A DNA stretch of 64,000 bases, taken from assembly GCA_029391995.1 (NCBI GenBank), contig CP113924.1, positions 651,001 to 715,000 of the forward strand, in the 5' to 3' direction. Position numbers and translations under genes: made by a program. The DNA is from Streptococcaceae bacterium ESL0729 (GTDB lineage: Bacteria; Bacillota; Bacilli; Lactobacillales; Streptococcaceae). Below are positions 16,093-24,882 of this stretch, piece after piece (position 1 is the stretch's first letter; the number at the start of each line of letters is the position of its first letter). The notes under the pieces were generated by a model. That model searched no databases and was not told where the DNA came from. It saw only the letters and a list, made by a program, of their open reading frames with translations.

Positions 16093-17592
16093 ATGGATAA
16101 AGAAATGATGACAGCTTTAAATGTCAAAGAGGGTGATGTTGTTATGGCTTTCCGTGACCCAGTACTTCGGGATGGGGCTGTACGTGCTTATACTGTTAAA
16201 TTTGATGATTCAGTACACGGTATAGCTGTTAACCCACTTGCTGATAAAAGTCATGATATGGACTTTGATGGTGACACAATGGGTATTAAAAAGTTAAACA
16301 GTAAGGCTGCTATTGAAGAACTTAAAGCTAAGTTCTCACATGTTAATAATATGGTTGATAAGGGTGCTGGTAAAGATGAAAATGGTCTATATCCACTTTA
16401 TTTCCAAAGTGGTATGGATATATCAAGCGCTATAGCCTTCCAAAAAGAGAATAATGATGGTGTAAGTGAGATTGAAGAACTTCTTGAAACTATTAAAATT
16501 CAGGCTAATTCATCATCTGAAAAAATACGTTCAGCAGGACTTCGTAAATTTAATGAATTTAGTAAAAAAGTATTTCGTGAGGTTGGATTTGGTACTGAAC
16601 ATATCGACCTTACAAGTAATCAAACGGTAATGAATTCATATACAAGTATTGTTCGTAATAAAGCTAAGGGAAACCCCGCAAAACTTAAAGAAGTTGCTGA
16701 CTATAATGGTTATAAACTAGATGTAGAAGGTGGTGATGATAAAGAAGTAATTCAAAGTATTGCTGATATGTTAAAAGAAGGTCGAGAAATTGTAATCAAG
16801 GAGGTATGTGAACACTCACTTATGGGTGAAAAAGAAGCTCGGGATATTCAGTTTGCGTCAGGTATTAAGAGTGATGATACAGGACTTGCTGGTTCTACGT
16901 CACAACGTGCTGTAGCCACATTTAGGAATCGTGGATTAACTGAAGTTCTTGAGATAACATATCCCATTACCCAAGGTACACTTCAAATTAAACATGATGC
17001 TGCAAAAGCCAATACAGTTAACGTTGCTTTGTCTATTAAACTTAAAAATTTATATGACGGTAAATCAGCTGATGGTGTGCAAAGTGATTTGTTAGTTGAA
17101 GATTGGAAGGGTGAGATGGCTAAGTTGTTTACAGATGAATTAGATGTTGATTATAATGAGGAATATTTAGACACATTAGCAAATATGCTTAGTGATGGTT
17201 ATGGTCGTGTGATGTCACTTGCTAAAGCTACAGAACTATATGGTTCGCCATTTGATAGAATTGCCTATGGACAAAATGGTTACGAAATGCTTAATGAGTT
17301 TGCCTTGCAAAATCGTAATATTCTTGAGGGGGTACATATCGGAGAAATTGCACCAACTAAGATTCGTGAAGCTTATGATAATAGTAAATTTGCAATAGCA
17401 GAACGTATAGTAAATGAACCAACACCTGTAGTTAAAGATCCATATGATGATATTGACTATGATTATTTTGATCGTAATACTAAAGGTGGTAGTGATGAGC
17501 CTAAACCACGTGAGGAACCTAAGTTTAAAGACGCTGATTTAAAACCTAACATGAAAAAAGTAGATGATCATGATATTGAGATTGATTTCTAA
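16093..17592 (+). CDS. RNA polymerase beta'-like protein (DFDGD motif), N-terminus cut by TAG
   Basis: Coding sequence of 499 residues from the first ATG after the TAG; the frame itself continues from 15979. D57-F-D59-G-D61 in H-D-M-D-F-D-G-D-T-M-G matches the catalytic NADFDGD metal-binding motif of RNA polymerase beta' subunits and of DPBB-type polymerases such as phage SP-beta YonO. T293-Q-G-T-L-Q-I-K-H301 resembles the trigger-loop TQLTMRTFH motif. No beta-type half is seen, so it is either half of a polymerase or 5'-truncated. The C-terminal 60 residues are acidic and disordered. Codon use differs from flanking chromosomal genes. Whether it still polymerises RNA is unknown. Confidence 0.6.
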   Translation: MDKEMMTALNVKEGDVVMAFRDPVLRDGAVRAYTVKFDDSVHGIAVNPLADKSHDMDFDGDTMGIKKLNSKAAIEELKAKFSHVNNMVDKGAGKDENGLYPLYFQSGMDISSAIAFQKENNDGVSEIEELLETIKIQANSSSEKIRSAGLRKFNEFSKKVFREVGFGTEHIDLTSNQTVMNSYTSIVRNKAKGNPAKLKEVADYNGYKLDVEGGDDKEVIQSIADMLKEGREIVIKEVCEHSLMGEKEARDIQFASGIKSDDTGLAGSTSQRAVATFRNRGLTEVLEITYPITQGTLQIKHDAAKANTVNVALSIKLKNLYDGKSADGVQSDLLVEDWKGEMAKLFTDELDVDYNEEYLDTLANMLSDGYGRVMSLAKATELYGSPFDRIAYGQNGYEMLNEFALQNRNILEGVHIGEIAPTKIREAYDNSKFAIAERIVNEPTPVVKDPYDDIDYDYFDRNTKGGSDEPKPREEPKFKDADLKPNMKKVDDHDIEIDF

Positions 17593-17600
17593 TAATGATA

Positions 17601-17630
17601 AAAGAGACCTTTAGGTCTCTTTATTTTGTT
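17601..17630 (+). terminator. Terminator after the polymerase-like gene
   Basis: AAAGAGACC, TTTA loop, GGTCTCTTT, then ATTTT. The following 17631-17788 gap is AT-rich and probably holds the promoter of the next gene. Confidence 0.8.
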
Positions 17631-17788
17631 ACATATATTAGGCACTCATATTGTCATATATGTTATAATAATAGTAATATAAGATAAACGGAGTTTATAC
17701 GTGATAATGTAAATGATTTATTCAATATTTTTATAGGCACGTAGTGAGACGTTTATGATTAATGAAATTTAATTAAAAGGGGTTTAAT

Positions 17789-18499
17789 ATGGCAACCAAA
17801 CGAAAAAAATACTTAAATGATGATGTACCAGCTAGTTATCAAATGTTTTTACGTGAAAATGAGTATGAACCTGATTATTACTCGCTTGAAGAATATGAAG
17901 ACGCTTTAGATTATTTATTTAATAATAGTTATTCGCAATACGTACTTAATCAAGGTGTTACCTTTGACCGTAAGAGTCGATTGATACGAGGTATACACTA
18001 TACGCTTGAATCACTTAATGATTTTTATAGACAGTCCGATGCTGAATATATTAAACATTCATTACCATCTCAATTAGATTTGAAAATGCGTGATTTAAAC
18101 GGTATTAAAAGCCTTGATGATTCTAAATCAGGTGGTGTTGAAGCTGCTGTGATTAATGTTGTAAATAATCCACGAATAATGGGTAATTTTACTACAGCCT
18201 TAGGTATGCAACTTGATTTAACTAGTGAAGAATATGATTTTTATATAAAAAGTAAAGGTAAAGCCATTACTCAAGAAGCATTTGATTTTTATGAATATAC
18301 TAATAATACGCAGACTAAACGAAAGACTAAATCTAATGATTTTGAAGATCTAGGACTTGATTATAGCGACCCTAATTTTGCATCTAACAATGGACTTTTT
18401 GTTGATAAAAATAAAAGCATATTTGATTACGAAAGCTTTCTTAAAGGAGACTTTGGGGATGGCTTTGAGAATATTTTTGGGTCATTTTTTACTGATTAA
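17789..18499 (+). CDS. Hypothetical acidic protein of the polymerase-like cluster
   Basis: A 236-residue soluble protein starting MATKRKKYLN behind AAAAGGGG. It is rich in Asp, Tyr and Asn and ends in a Phe/Gly/Asp-rich tail (D-F-G-D-G-F-E-N-I-F-G-S-F-F-T-D). No motif is recognised. AT-rich composition and codon use match the polymerase-like gene upstream, so both were probably acquired together; a role as its partner is only inference. It ends about 145 bp before guaA. Confidence 0.6.
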   Translation: MATKRKKYLNDDVPASYQMFLRENEYEPDYYSLEEYEDALDYLFNNSYSQYVLNQGVTFDRKSRLIRGIHYTLESLNDFYRQSDAEYIKHSLPSQLDLKMRDLNGIKSLDDSKSGGVEAAVINVVNNPRIMGNFTTALGMQLDLTSEEYDFYIKSKGKAITQEAFDFYEYTNNTQTKRKTKSNDFEDLGLDYSDPNFASNNGLFVDKNKSIFDYESFLKGDFGDGFENIFGSFFTD

Positions 18500-18593
18500 A
18501 TTTAAAATAGTCTTTTTATTATTCCTATAGGCCTTAATCTATTACCTAAAACAGTGTTTTTCAATATTTTGGTTAAAGCTCTGTAAATTCCAT

Positions 18594-18618
18594 CTATTCT
18601 GTGATAAGATTAGAATAG
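18594..18618 (+). promoter_or_regulatory. Hairpin in the guaA leader
   Basis: CTATTCT (18594-18600) pairs with AGAATAG (18612-18618) just upstream of the guaA ribosome binding site. No T run follows; its role is unknown. No purine riboswitch was seen. Confidence 0.35.
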
Positions 18619-18643
18619 TTATTAAATATTAGGAGGACTAGAC

Positions 18644-20200
18644 TTGACTACAAACTTGAGCATTGCTGATGCTATGCAAAAGATTATCGTATTAGATTAC
18701 GGTAGCCAATATAACCAATTAATTACCCGCCGTATTCGTGAATTTGGTGTGTTTTCTGAGCTTTTAAGCCACAAGGTTACGGCTCGTGAAATTCGTGAAA
18801 TTGACCCAATTGGTATCATCCTTTCAGGTGGGCCAAACTCTGTTTATGATGAGGGAGCTTTTGGGATTGACCAAGAGATTTTTGAGCTTGGGATTCCAAT
18901 TCTTGGTATCTGTTACGGAATGCAGCTAATTACTGACCGCCTTGGTGGTAAGGTTGAGTCAGCCAACAACAGCGAGTACGGAAAAGCTATCCTTAAGCAT
19001 GCTGATGAGGCTGTTCTCTTTTCAAGTACTCCAAGTGAGCAACAAGTTTGGATGAGTCACGGGGACTTGGTTACTAAGCTTCCAGAAGACTTTGAGACTG
19101 TAGCGACAAGTTCAGACTGTCCGATTGCTGCCATCCAAAATACTGTAACCAACATGTACGGTGTGCAGTTCCACCCAGAGGTTACCAACTCAATCTACGG
19201 AAATGACCTTCTTAAACACTTCGCCTTTGACGTATGTAAGGCGCGTGGTGACTGGTCAATGGATAACTTCATCGAGATGGAAGTTCAAAAAATCCGCGAA
19301 AAAGTTGGCGACAAGAAGGTTCTTCTTGGTCTTTCAGGTGGAGTTGACTCATCAGTTGTAGGTGTTCTTTTACAGCGTGCTATCGGTGATCAATTGACTT
19401 CAATCTTCGTTGACCACGGACTTCTTCGTAAGGGTGAAGCTGAGCAAGTTATGGATACTCTTGGTGGAAAATTCGGACTTAATATCATCAAGGTTGATGC
19501 AAAAGACCGTTTCATGGACAAGCTTGCTGGTGTTGATGACCCTGAGAAAAAACGTAAAATCATTGGTAATGAGTTTGTTTATGTTTTTGATGACGAAGCA
19601 ACAAAACTTAAGGGTGTTGACTTCCTAGCTCAAGGAACTCTTTATACTGACGTAATTGAATCAGGTACTGATACAGCTCAAACAATCAAGAGCCACCACA
19701 ATGTTGGCGGACTTCCTGAAGACATGCAGTTTGAGTTAATCGAGCCTTTAAATACTCTATTTAAAGATGAGGTGCGTGCTCTAGGTATCCAACTTGGTAT
19801 GCCAGAGGAAATCGTTTGGCGTCAGCCTTTCCCAGGACCAGGTCTTGCTATCCGTGTTATGGGTGCCATCACTGAAGACAAGCTTGAGATCGTGCGTGAG
19901 TCAGACGCTATCCTTCGTGAGGAGATTGTAAAAGCAGGTCTTGACCGTGATATCTGGCAGTATTTCACAGTAAATACTGGTGTTAAATCAGTTGGTGTTA
20001 TGGGTGACGGCCGTACCTATGACTACACAGTAGCCATTCGTGCCATTACCTCAATTGATGGAATGACAGCAGACTTTGCCCAAATTCCTTGGGACATCCT
20101 CCAAAAAATCTCAGTTCGTATCGTAAATGAAGTTGACCACGTCAACCGCATAGTCTACGACATTACGAGCAAACCACCAGCAACTGTTGAGTGGGAATAG
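18644..20200 (+). CDS. guaA: GMP synthase (glutamine-hydrolysing)
   Basis: Converts XMP to GMP with glutamine and ATP, the last step of GMP synthesis. In the 518-residue product the class I amidotransferase domain has the nucleophile in G-I-C-Y-G-M and the His/Glu pair in F-H-P-E-V; the PP-loop ATP pyrophosphatase motif is L-S-G-G-V-D-S-S; the C-terminal dimerisation domain ends [12 protein letters not shown] 18644 is used (AGGAGG seven bases upstream). The last codons E-W-E-stop form the left attachment core of the downstream element, yet the gene stays intact. Confidence 0.95.
   Translation: MTTNLSIADAMQKIIVLDYGSQYNQLITRRIREFGVFSELLSHKVTAREIREIDPIGIILSGGPNSVYDEGAFGIDQEIFELGIPILGICYGMQLITDRLGGKVESANNSEYGKAILKHADEAVLFSSTPSEQQVWMSHGDLVTKLPEDFETVATSSDCPIAAIQNTVTNMYGVQFHPEVTNSIYGNDLLKHFAFDVCKARGDWSMDNFIEMEVQKIREKVGDKKVLLGLSGGVDSSVVGVLLQRAIGDQLTSIFVDHGLLRKGEAEQVMDTLGGKFGLNIIKVDAKDRFMDKLAGVDDPEKKRKIIGNEFVYVFDDEATKLKGVDFLAQGTLYTDVIESGTDTAQTIKSHHNVGGLPEDMQFELIEPLNTLFKDEVRALGIQLGMPEEIVWRQPFPGPGLAIRVMGAITEDKLEIVRESDAILREEIVKAGLDRDIWQYFTVNTGVKSVGVMGDGRTYDYTVAIRAITSIDGMTADFAQIPWDILQKISVRIVNEVDHVNRIVYDITSKPPATVEWE
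20188..20199 (+). repeat. Left attachment core (attL/R copy 1) in the guaA 3' end
   Basis: TGAGTGGGAATA, repeated exactly at 25956-25967. It covers the E-W-E codons and most of the guaA stop, so insertion restores the gene end. Confidence 0.7.
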
Positions 20201-20213
20201 AGTTTATAAAAGC

Positions 20214-20250
20214 AAAAAGCCAATAACCATAAGGTTACTGGCTTTTTTAG
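20214..20250 (+). terminator. Terminator after guaA
   Basis: AAAAAGCCAATAACC pairs with GGTTACTGGCTTTTTT, one mismatch, loop ATAA. It lies inside the element's left end. Confidence 0.85.
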
Positions 20251-20256
20251 ATACAC

Positions 20257-20280
20257 TCTGACAACAGTATGACAACTAAA
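20257..20280 (+). repeat. Integrase arm-type repeats, left end
   Basis: TCTGACAACAGTATGACAAC followed by TAAA: two direct TGACAAC units 13 bp apart. The same arrangement occurs at 25844-25867 near the other end, differing in few bases. Confidence 0.6.
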
Positions 20281-20300
20281 TGTAAGAATAATACCTGCTC

Positions 20301-20319
20301 GTCAGCTCTTCGAGCTGAC
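20301..20319. repeat. Perfect 8-bp hairpin near the element's left end
   Basis: GTCAGCTC, TTC, GAGCTGAC. It lies between the arm repeats and the integrase terminator; perhaps a protein binding site. Confidence 0.45.
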
Positions 20320-20339
20320 CACTGTCACGTGGGGTGAGC

Positions 20340-20384
20340 AAAGAAAAGAATGGTTAAATTGTAAATTTAACCATTCTTTTCTTT
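20340..20384 (-). terminator. Very long terminator stem at the integrase 3' end
   Basis: A perfect 21-bp inverted repeat (20340-20360 with 20364-20384, loop GTA) of the form AAAGAAAAGAATGG...; the integrase stop codon (20367-20369) is inside the stem. On the minus strand the arm ends in CTTT rather than a pure T run, so termination is likely but not certain. Confidence 0.6.
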
Positions 20385-21548
20385 ATTATTCTTAGTGTGT
20401 TGATTGCCATTAAATTTTGGCTTGTATACGCGATCACCACTTACAGAAATCTGACCAAAAAATTTATTTGCTACCTCTTTCATAGCATTCGGACGAAGAT
20501 GAGAGTAGGTGCCTAATGTAGTCTTAATATCGGCATGCCCTAACCTATTTTGCATTTCTAGACTATTCATACCTAATTCAAGCATTAAACTAGCATGAGA
20601 ATGTCTTAAATCATGTACCCTAATTTTTTTAACACCTGCAAATTCTGCATGAATAGATATAATTCTTGAGAGAGTAGATTTTACTAGGGGTAAGCCTGTT
20701 AAAGAAAATATGAAATCTATATTACCTACCTCCTTTTGTCTTTCTTTCCACTCCATCATATAATTTATAGTATCCTTATCTAAATACAATAATCTAGTGC
20801 TTGATAAAGTTTTAGTATCATTGATTGTGTACTCATCTTTATTTTTGTAATACATAGATTTATGAACATAAATTGTTTCATTTTTAAAATCTAAATCTGA
20901 CCAAGTCAATGCTTGCAACTCACTAGTCCTAATACCTGTCATAAAGAAGAACCAGAAAATGATAAATTTCTGATACTCTAGCAAATCACTTTTATCAAAA
21001 GTATTAATAAATCGTTGAAATTCCTCTCTTGTCCAAAAATCTACTTTTGGTTTTTCTTTTTTTACATTACCAACTATTTTGGCAGCATTTTTATTTAAGT
21101 ACCCTAATTTAATAGCTAAATCAAATACTTGTTGTAAAATTTGATGAACAGATCTAATATAATTATTTGAAAGTCCCTCTAAATACAAGTCATTCTGAAA
21201 TTTTTTAACCAATGCAGGAGTTATTTCATCAAGCCTTTTTTTATCAAAGAATTTAAGACGTTTTAATTTAGATTTTGTCATATCATATGTCCTAGCTTGA
21301 ACGCTTTGACGATAATCTGGAATAAAATATTCATTTAAAAAATATTTAAAATTAATATTACCTTGCCTACTAATATCCACGTGTTGTAATTTGTATTCAT
21401 CATGCCACTTTTTAGCTTCCTTTTGAGTAGTAAAACCTCGCTTAGTCTTAGATATTCGCTTTCCTGTTAAATCATCAGTGCCTAAAGATACAATTGTATA
21501 ATATGTTCCACGTTCCTTATCTTGATAAACATTTGAAATTTTAGGCAT
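20367..21548 (-). CDS. int: Tyrosine recombinase integrase of the guaA element
   Basis: A 393-residue site-specific recombinase. It has an N-terminal AP2-like arm-binding region (about 8-55, G-T-Y-Y-T-I-V-S-L-G), a SAM-like core-binding domain (about 65-165) and a catalytic domain with R207 in T-G-I-R-T-S-E-L, H312-D-L-R315, H338 in L-G-H-A-D and nucleophile Y348 in G-T-Y-S-H-L. All catalytic residues are present, so it should be active. It begins at ATG 21548 and overlaps the DUF3173 gene by 8 bp. It presumably recombines the 12-bp core found at both ends. Confidence 0.92.
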   Translation of the reverse strand: MPKISNVYQDKERGTYYTIVSLGTDDLTGKRISKTKRGFTTQKEAKKWHDEYKLQHVDISRQGNINFKYFLNEYFIPDYRQSVQARTYDMTKSKLKRLKFFDKKRLDEITPALVKKFQNDLYLEGLSNNYIRSVHQILQQVFDLAIKLGYLNKNAAKIVGNVKKEKPKVDFWTREEFQRFINTFDKSDLLEYQKFIIFWFFFMTGIRTSELQALTWSDLDFKNETIYVHKSMYYKNKDEYTINDTKTLSSTRLLYLDKDTINYMMEWKERQKEVGNIDFIFSLTGLPLVKSTLSRIISIHAEFAGVKKIRVHDLRHSHASLMLELGMNSLEMQNRLGHADIKTTLGTYSHLRPNAMKEVANKFFGQISVSGDRVYKPKFNGNQHTKNNKEKNG

Positions 21549-21744
21549 GTTCTTTTAGCTCTTCAACATTAATTTTTGTACCAAGTAATTCTTCGGCTAT
21601 TTCTAGTGGAATATATCCAACTCCATTTGAGCGGTAAAGTAATACTCCTCTTTGAACCATTAAATGTTTACCTTGTCTAATTAAATCCTCAGACTGCCAT
21701 TTTGTTAATCCTAGTTTCATTAATAAATCCTTTTTTATTAACAT
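21541..21744 (-). CDS. DUF3173 family protein, putative excisionase/integration helper
   Basis: A 67-residue protein starting MLIKKDLLMKLGL at ATG 21744, with GAGG upstream. The pattern L-T-K-W-Q-S-E-D-L-I-R-Q-G-K, then V-Q-R-G-V-L-L-Y-R and the G-Y-I-P-L-E-I-A-E-E-L-L-G end match DUF3173, a small winged-helix-like family almost always encoded next to tyrosine integrases of ICEs and IMEs. It probably directs excision. It lies between its upstream partner (stop two bases before) and int (8-bp overlap), so they form one transcript. The frame is open further upstream, but that part overlaps the preceding gene. Confidence 0.78.
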   Translation of the reverse strand: MLIKKDLLMKLGLTKWQSEDLIRQGKHLMVQRGVLLYRSNGVGYIPLEIAEELLGTKINVEELKEHA

Positions 21745-21745
21745 A

Positions 21746-22003
21746 TCATACCTCGTCGTCAGTTTCTTTAAAAAATGTAATAGGTAAAGTATCATCTTTA
21801 CCGTCCCAAGCATAAGCATGTGATGCCCAGCGATCAGTATCTTCTTGCATAGTTAGTTTCATAATTAATTCAAATACCTCTTTTTGATTTTCTTCTGAAA
21901 GCATTGCTAGAAATGATATAGCTTCAGCTTGTTCCCTTGTTTCAAAAGTTACTGGTACGTCAAATCCTCTTGTTTCGCTTGTTTCAAATTTAAATCCACG
22001 CAT
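21746..22003 (-). CDS. Small hypothetical element protein
   Basis: An 85-residue soluble protein starting MRGFKFETSE behind GGAG, one base after the rep stop codon. It is acidic, with a central helical part (E-Q-A-E-A-I-S-F-L-A-M-L) and an aromatic segment (D-R-W-A-S-H-A-Y-A-W-D-G). No family is recognised. Tight spacing to rep and the DUF3173 gene shows it belongs to the rep-int operon. Confidence 0.65.
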   Translation of the reverse strand: MRGFKFETSETRGFDVPVTFETREQAEAISFLAMLSEENQKEVFELIMKLTMQEDTDRWASHAYAWDGKDDTLPITFFKETDDEV

Positions 22004-22004
22004 T

Positions 22005-23357
22005 TTAGTTCTCCATTTTCGTAATTTTATTTTTTAAGAAGTCAAAATCTTCTTTTGTTTTAGGGTATATTCTTGGGAATATACGTTCTTTAAGTGTTTT
22101 GTCAATAAATTTATTTCTATCATTATCTGAATACAATTCCTTAAAATCATATTTTAAAGTTATAAAATCGTCATCTGAAATCTGTTTTTCCCTCGGAGTT
22201 TCTAACTTGCAAGTTTTAGATAGGGTAAAAGTTTTTCCAAAAAGTTCCAAGCCTTTTTTCTCTTCTTCAATTTTAGTACCATAATTTACTCGACGTATAA
22301 ATTGGTTTATATCTTCACCAATTAAATTCGCAAAGAAATTTTCTGCCTTTTGATAGTTTGACATTATTATTATTCTAGGAACAACTAATTTATTTTTATA
22401 TCTAGCAGACATTTTTGCAGTGTTTAATGGATCAAATACTTTTAACCAGTCTGAAGGTGTTATTGAGTCAAAACGTAAATCGTCTAAAATCATAATATCC
22501 TCCCCATAATAATCATCAAAAGGATTAGTAGAACCTGCAGAAAATATATTACTATCAAACCCATTAGTAATCCCATATTCTTTAATTTTTTGTGCTATTT
22601 ATCTAGCAAAATATGTTTTTCCAACTCCTGGACTACCTTCAATGTAAAGAACGGTTAAATCATATTTTTTATTTTTAAGTTCCTCTAATCTTAAAACAGC
22701 AGATACCTCACCATAAAAATTTAAAGCATCTCTAATTTGATTTTGATTATTTCTAAACATAAATCTTAAATTAGGATCTTTTATCAAATCTAAGTATTTT
22801 AATTTACCACTATCAATTTCTTCAAGTATGTAATCAAGGGATAGATTAGAATTTTTACGCTTAACAACAGCCTTTCGATTAATCCATTCTTGAGATTTTA
22901 AGTTATAATATTTGATATAATCAAAAGTGTCAAAAGTTTTAACCTCTTTAGGATCATACATATGTTTATCAGGATTTTTAGCATGAATAAGGTAGGCAAG
23001 TAAGTTGTCCTTATTATGAGGACCTCTACTAGGTTTCTTGATAAATTGAGGTTCAATTCCAAGTACATTCGATAGCTTAGATATACTGGTCTTACCTTTA
23101 AACTCAATGAAAACATGGACATGAGGATATACCGGTAAATCATTAATTCCACTCACATCTTTATCGTGTATAATCATACCTGTAGCAAAGTCTTCATACG
23201 AACTCGCCAGTCTGTTATAAATTTCTTCGAGTATAGAATCCTTGTTTAATTCAATATCCTCAAATAATTTAGTTTTATTAATATCCCAATCCCAATACTT
23301 AGCTTTTAATTGTTGTTCAAAACTTAATATTTTATATCTATCTGTTTTGGTAGCCAT
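22005..23357 (-). pseudogene. rep: Rolling-circle Rep (HUH endonuclease plus SF3 helicase) split by an in-frame TAA
   Basis: The frame runs 450 codons from ATG 23357 (AAGGAG upstream) with a single TAA at 22599-22601. First part (252 residues): motif I I-I-H-D-K-D, HUH motif P-H79-V-H81-V-F, catalytic Y122-L-I-H, and Walker A G-S-P-G-V-G-K-T at 241-248. After the stop, the same frame encodes Walker B I-M-I-L-D-D-L-R and the SF3 motif C-like I-I-I-M-S-N. This is the Rep_2/CRESS-like plan of a nicking domain fused to a helicase. Without read-through, the nicking part would lose most of the helicase. An internal ATG (22493) could start the C-terminal piece. Confidence 0.75.
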
Positions 23358-23380
23358 TAATAACTCCTTTAAGAAAATAA

Positions 23381-23587
23381 GTGTCTATTTAAGAGAATAA
23401 AGCGTCTATTTAGCTCACTTTTTTTCTAAATAGACACCTAAGTAGACGCCTACCAAGCCTTTATTTCACAAAGATACCCATTTTTAGGTTATACCCAAGG
23501 GTCCAATAACCATAGGGGTTTTGGTGGTCAACAAGCTCTCAAAACCCCGTGCGTTAGAATGGATTTGTGAAGCAAAGTGTCTATTTA
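23381..23587. repeat. Iteron-type replication origin of the element
   Basis: Five copies of GTGTCTATTTA or close variants: 23381-23391 and 23402-23412 (direct, 21 bp apart), 23427-23437 and 23439-23449 (inverted, 12 bp apart) and 23577-23587 (direct). Between them GGGGTTTT (23515-23522) and AAAACCCC (23541-23548) frame an 18-nt loop, a candidate nick-site hairpin. The array lies immediately upstream of rep, where a double-strand origin is expected. Confidence 0.65.
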
Positions 23588-23613
23588 GCACCTGTTTTCA
23601 AAAAACTCTTTGA

Positions 23614-23737
23614 CTTAACTTCCAGTTGGTCGTGAGCAAACGATTAGCATAGCTTTTTGGTAGCATGAGCTTACTGCCTTTTTAGGGCAACGCTCACGCT
23701 ACCAAAACCATGTTTGCTCTACTTGCTGGAAGTTAAG
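23614..23737. repeat. 124-bp nested hairpin: candidate single-strand origin or oriT
   Basis: Four nested stems: CTTAACTTCCAG (23614-23625)/CTGGAAGTTAAG (23726-23737), GAGCAAAC (23634-23641)/GTTTGCTC (23712-23719), TTTTGGTAGC (23655-23664)/GCTACCAAAA (23698-23707), TGAGC/GCTCA (23666-23670/23692-23696), closed by TGCC/GGCA. Such long imperfect folds are typical of single-strand origins of rolling-circle replicons. It overlaps the end of the next gene by three bases. Confidence 0.6.
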
Positions 23738-24179
23738 CTTTAGAGCTTTCAGAAGTAGTAGTAGTGATCTTAGAAACGCCATCAACAACAAGTTTTAGTT
23801 TCTTAAAAGAACCACTCTGTCCCATTGTTACCCACAAAGGCTTGACAACTGGATTAATAAATTTTACTAAACCTATATAGTTGGAATCAACCAAATCAGC
23901 TACAGTATCAAAATCTTTAACAACTTCAATAACAATACCATTTACTTGAGATATATCAGCTCCTACACTTTCTAAAGCTCTTACTACATTTACATCTATA
24001 CCTTTTAAAACATATTTAGCAATTTCATCTGTTTTATTCCTATCTTTATAGATATAGGTTGGTTTCACATCAACAAAATCAATGTAAAGTTCAGTAGGAA
24101 TATCAAATTGTTTTGAATCAAAAACTAATTCTCCTAATTTAATATCTCCTAGAAGTGATACTTTAGTATTTTCAGTCAT
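23733..24179 (-). CDS. Hypothetical protein of the element
   Basis: A 148-residue soluble protein (start MTENTKVSLL, GAGGAA eight bases upstream), rich in Val, Asp and Lys with alternating hydrophobic residues suggesting beta structure, and a Thr/Ser-rich end. No family motif recognised. It lies directly upstream of the origin region in the leftward operon, where small rep-accessory genes are common; a replication or copy-control role is inference only. Its stop codon lies inside the long hairpin. Confidence 0.6.
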   Translation of the reverse strand: MTENTKVSLLGDIKLGELVFDSKQFDIPTELYIDFVDVKPTYIYKDRNKTDEIAKYVLKGIDVNVVRALESVGADISQVNGIVIEVVKDFDTVADLVDSNYIGLVKFINPVVKPLWVTMGQSGSFKKLKLVVDGVSKITTTTSESSKA

Positions 24180-24197
24180 GAAAAGTTCCTCTTTTTT

Positions 24198-24650
24198 TTA
24201 TTTAAATATTCTGCTAAAGCCTTTTTTATTTTCTAAGACTTCTAATCTGTTTTGTAATTCATTAATTTTTTTTGATTGAACACTCACTTGTTTAGTCAGA
24301 CTGGCGAGTTCAGTCTGAAGATTTTTACCATTATGGAAAAGTTTTCTTAAACTATCGTCAAGAAATCTTTCTGATTTTGCTTTTTTTGATTCTTCAATAT
24401 TTCCAAATATTTCACTAATGGCTTGTTCTTTTGTTTTTCCAGAATCAATCATTTCTGCCATGTCTTTGAAACAATCAAGATCATCCTCTGTAAAGTAGTA
24501 GATAGTACGATTTTTTCTTCCTCTACCGTTTATGACCTTTGTACGCTTAAACTCATAGCCCGATATTCTAGTAATATCAGAACGCCATTTACGAATAGTA
24601 TCGTATGAACGACCTAACTCTTTAGAAAGTGCAGCATAATTATAATTCAT
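24198..24650 (-). CDS. DNA-binding protein with N-terminal HTH and C-terminal coiled coil
   Basis: A 150-residue protein. Residues 1-60 (Y-A-A-L-S-K-E-L-G-R-S-Y-D-T-I-R-K-W) look like a MerR/RacA-like winged helix, with R-K-N-R-T-I-Y-Y-F-T-E-D-D-L-D at its edge. From about residue 110 a coiled coil with regular Leu/Val/Ile (L-T-K-Q-V-S-V-Q-S-K-K-I-N-E-L) runs almost to the end. Proteins of this plan serve in plasmid replication control or partition. Its ATG overlaps the end of the preceding 80-residue gene, indicating translational coupling. Confidence 0.68.
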   Translation of the reverse strand: MNYNYAALSKELGRSYDTIRKWRSDITRISGYEFKRTKVINGRGRKNRTIYYFTEDDLDCFKDMAEMIDSGKTKEQAISEIFGNIEESKKAKSERFLDDSLRKLFHNGKNLQTELASLTKQVSVQSKKINELQNRLEVLENKKGFSRIFK

Positions 24651-24882
24651 TAATCAAATCTATAACTTTAAGTTTTTGCCTTGACTGTTTTAATTCTAAT
24701 TCTCCCCCTTTTTCAAGAAGCGTAGAAGCATACTGTTCAGTCATTTCTGCCAAGGAAACATATAAATCTATCGTATTAGCATATTTAATTTCTTCTACCG
24801 ATTTTCCTATCAGTAAAACGTTAGCTATTACATTTATACCACCTAATAAATCATTCAAATCAAAATTTTCATTGCTAATCAT
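24640..24882 (-). CDS. Small hypothetical protein, first gene of the leftward element operon
   Basis: An 80-residue acidic, Leu-rich, probably helical protein (start MISNENFDLN; AGAAGAAG upstream). No domain is recognised. It overlaps the HTH/coiled-coil gene by 11 bp and is the first gene transcribed from the divergent promoter region next to the XRE repressor, a position often held by small regulatory proteins of satellites. Confidence 0.55.
   Translation of the reverse strand: MISNENFDLNDLLGGINVIANVLLIGKSVEEIKYANTIDLYVSLAEMTEQYASTLLEKGGELELKQSRQKLKVIDLINEL

Noticed and set aside
18500-18643. Purine riboswitch in front of guaA
   Set aside because: The conserved loop-loop and core sequences of the purine aptamer are not found; only a simple 7-bp hairpin is visible.
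20341-23357. CRISPR array among the repeats of the guaA element
   Set aside because: Repeats are short (11 bp), in both orientations and without regular unique spacers, as expected of replication iterons; no cas genes are near.
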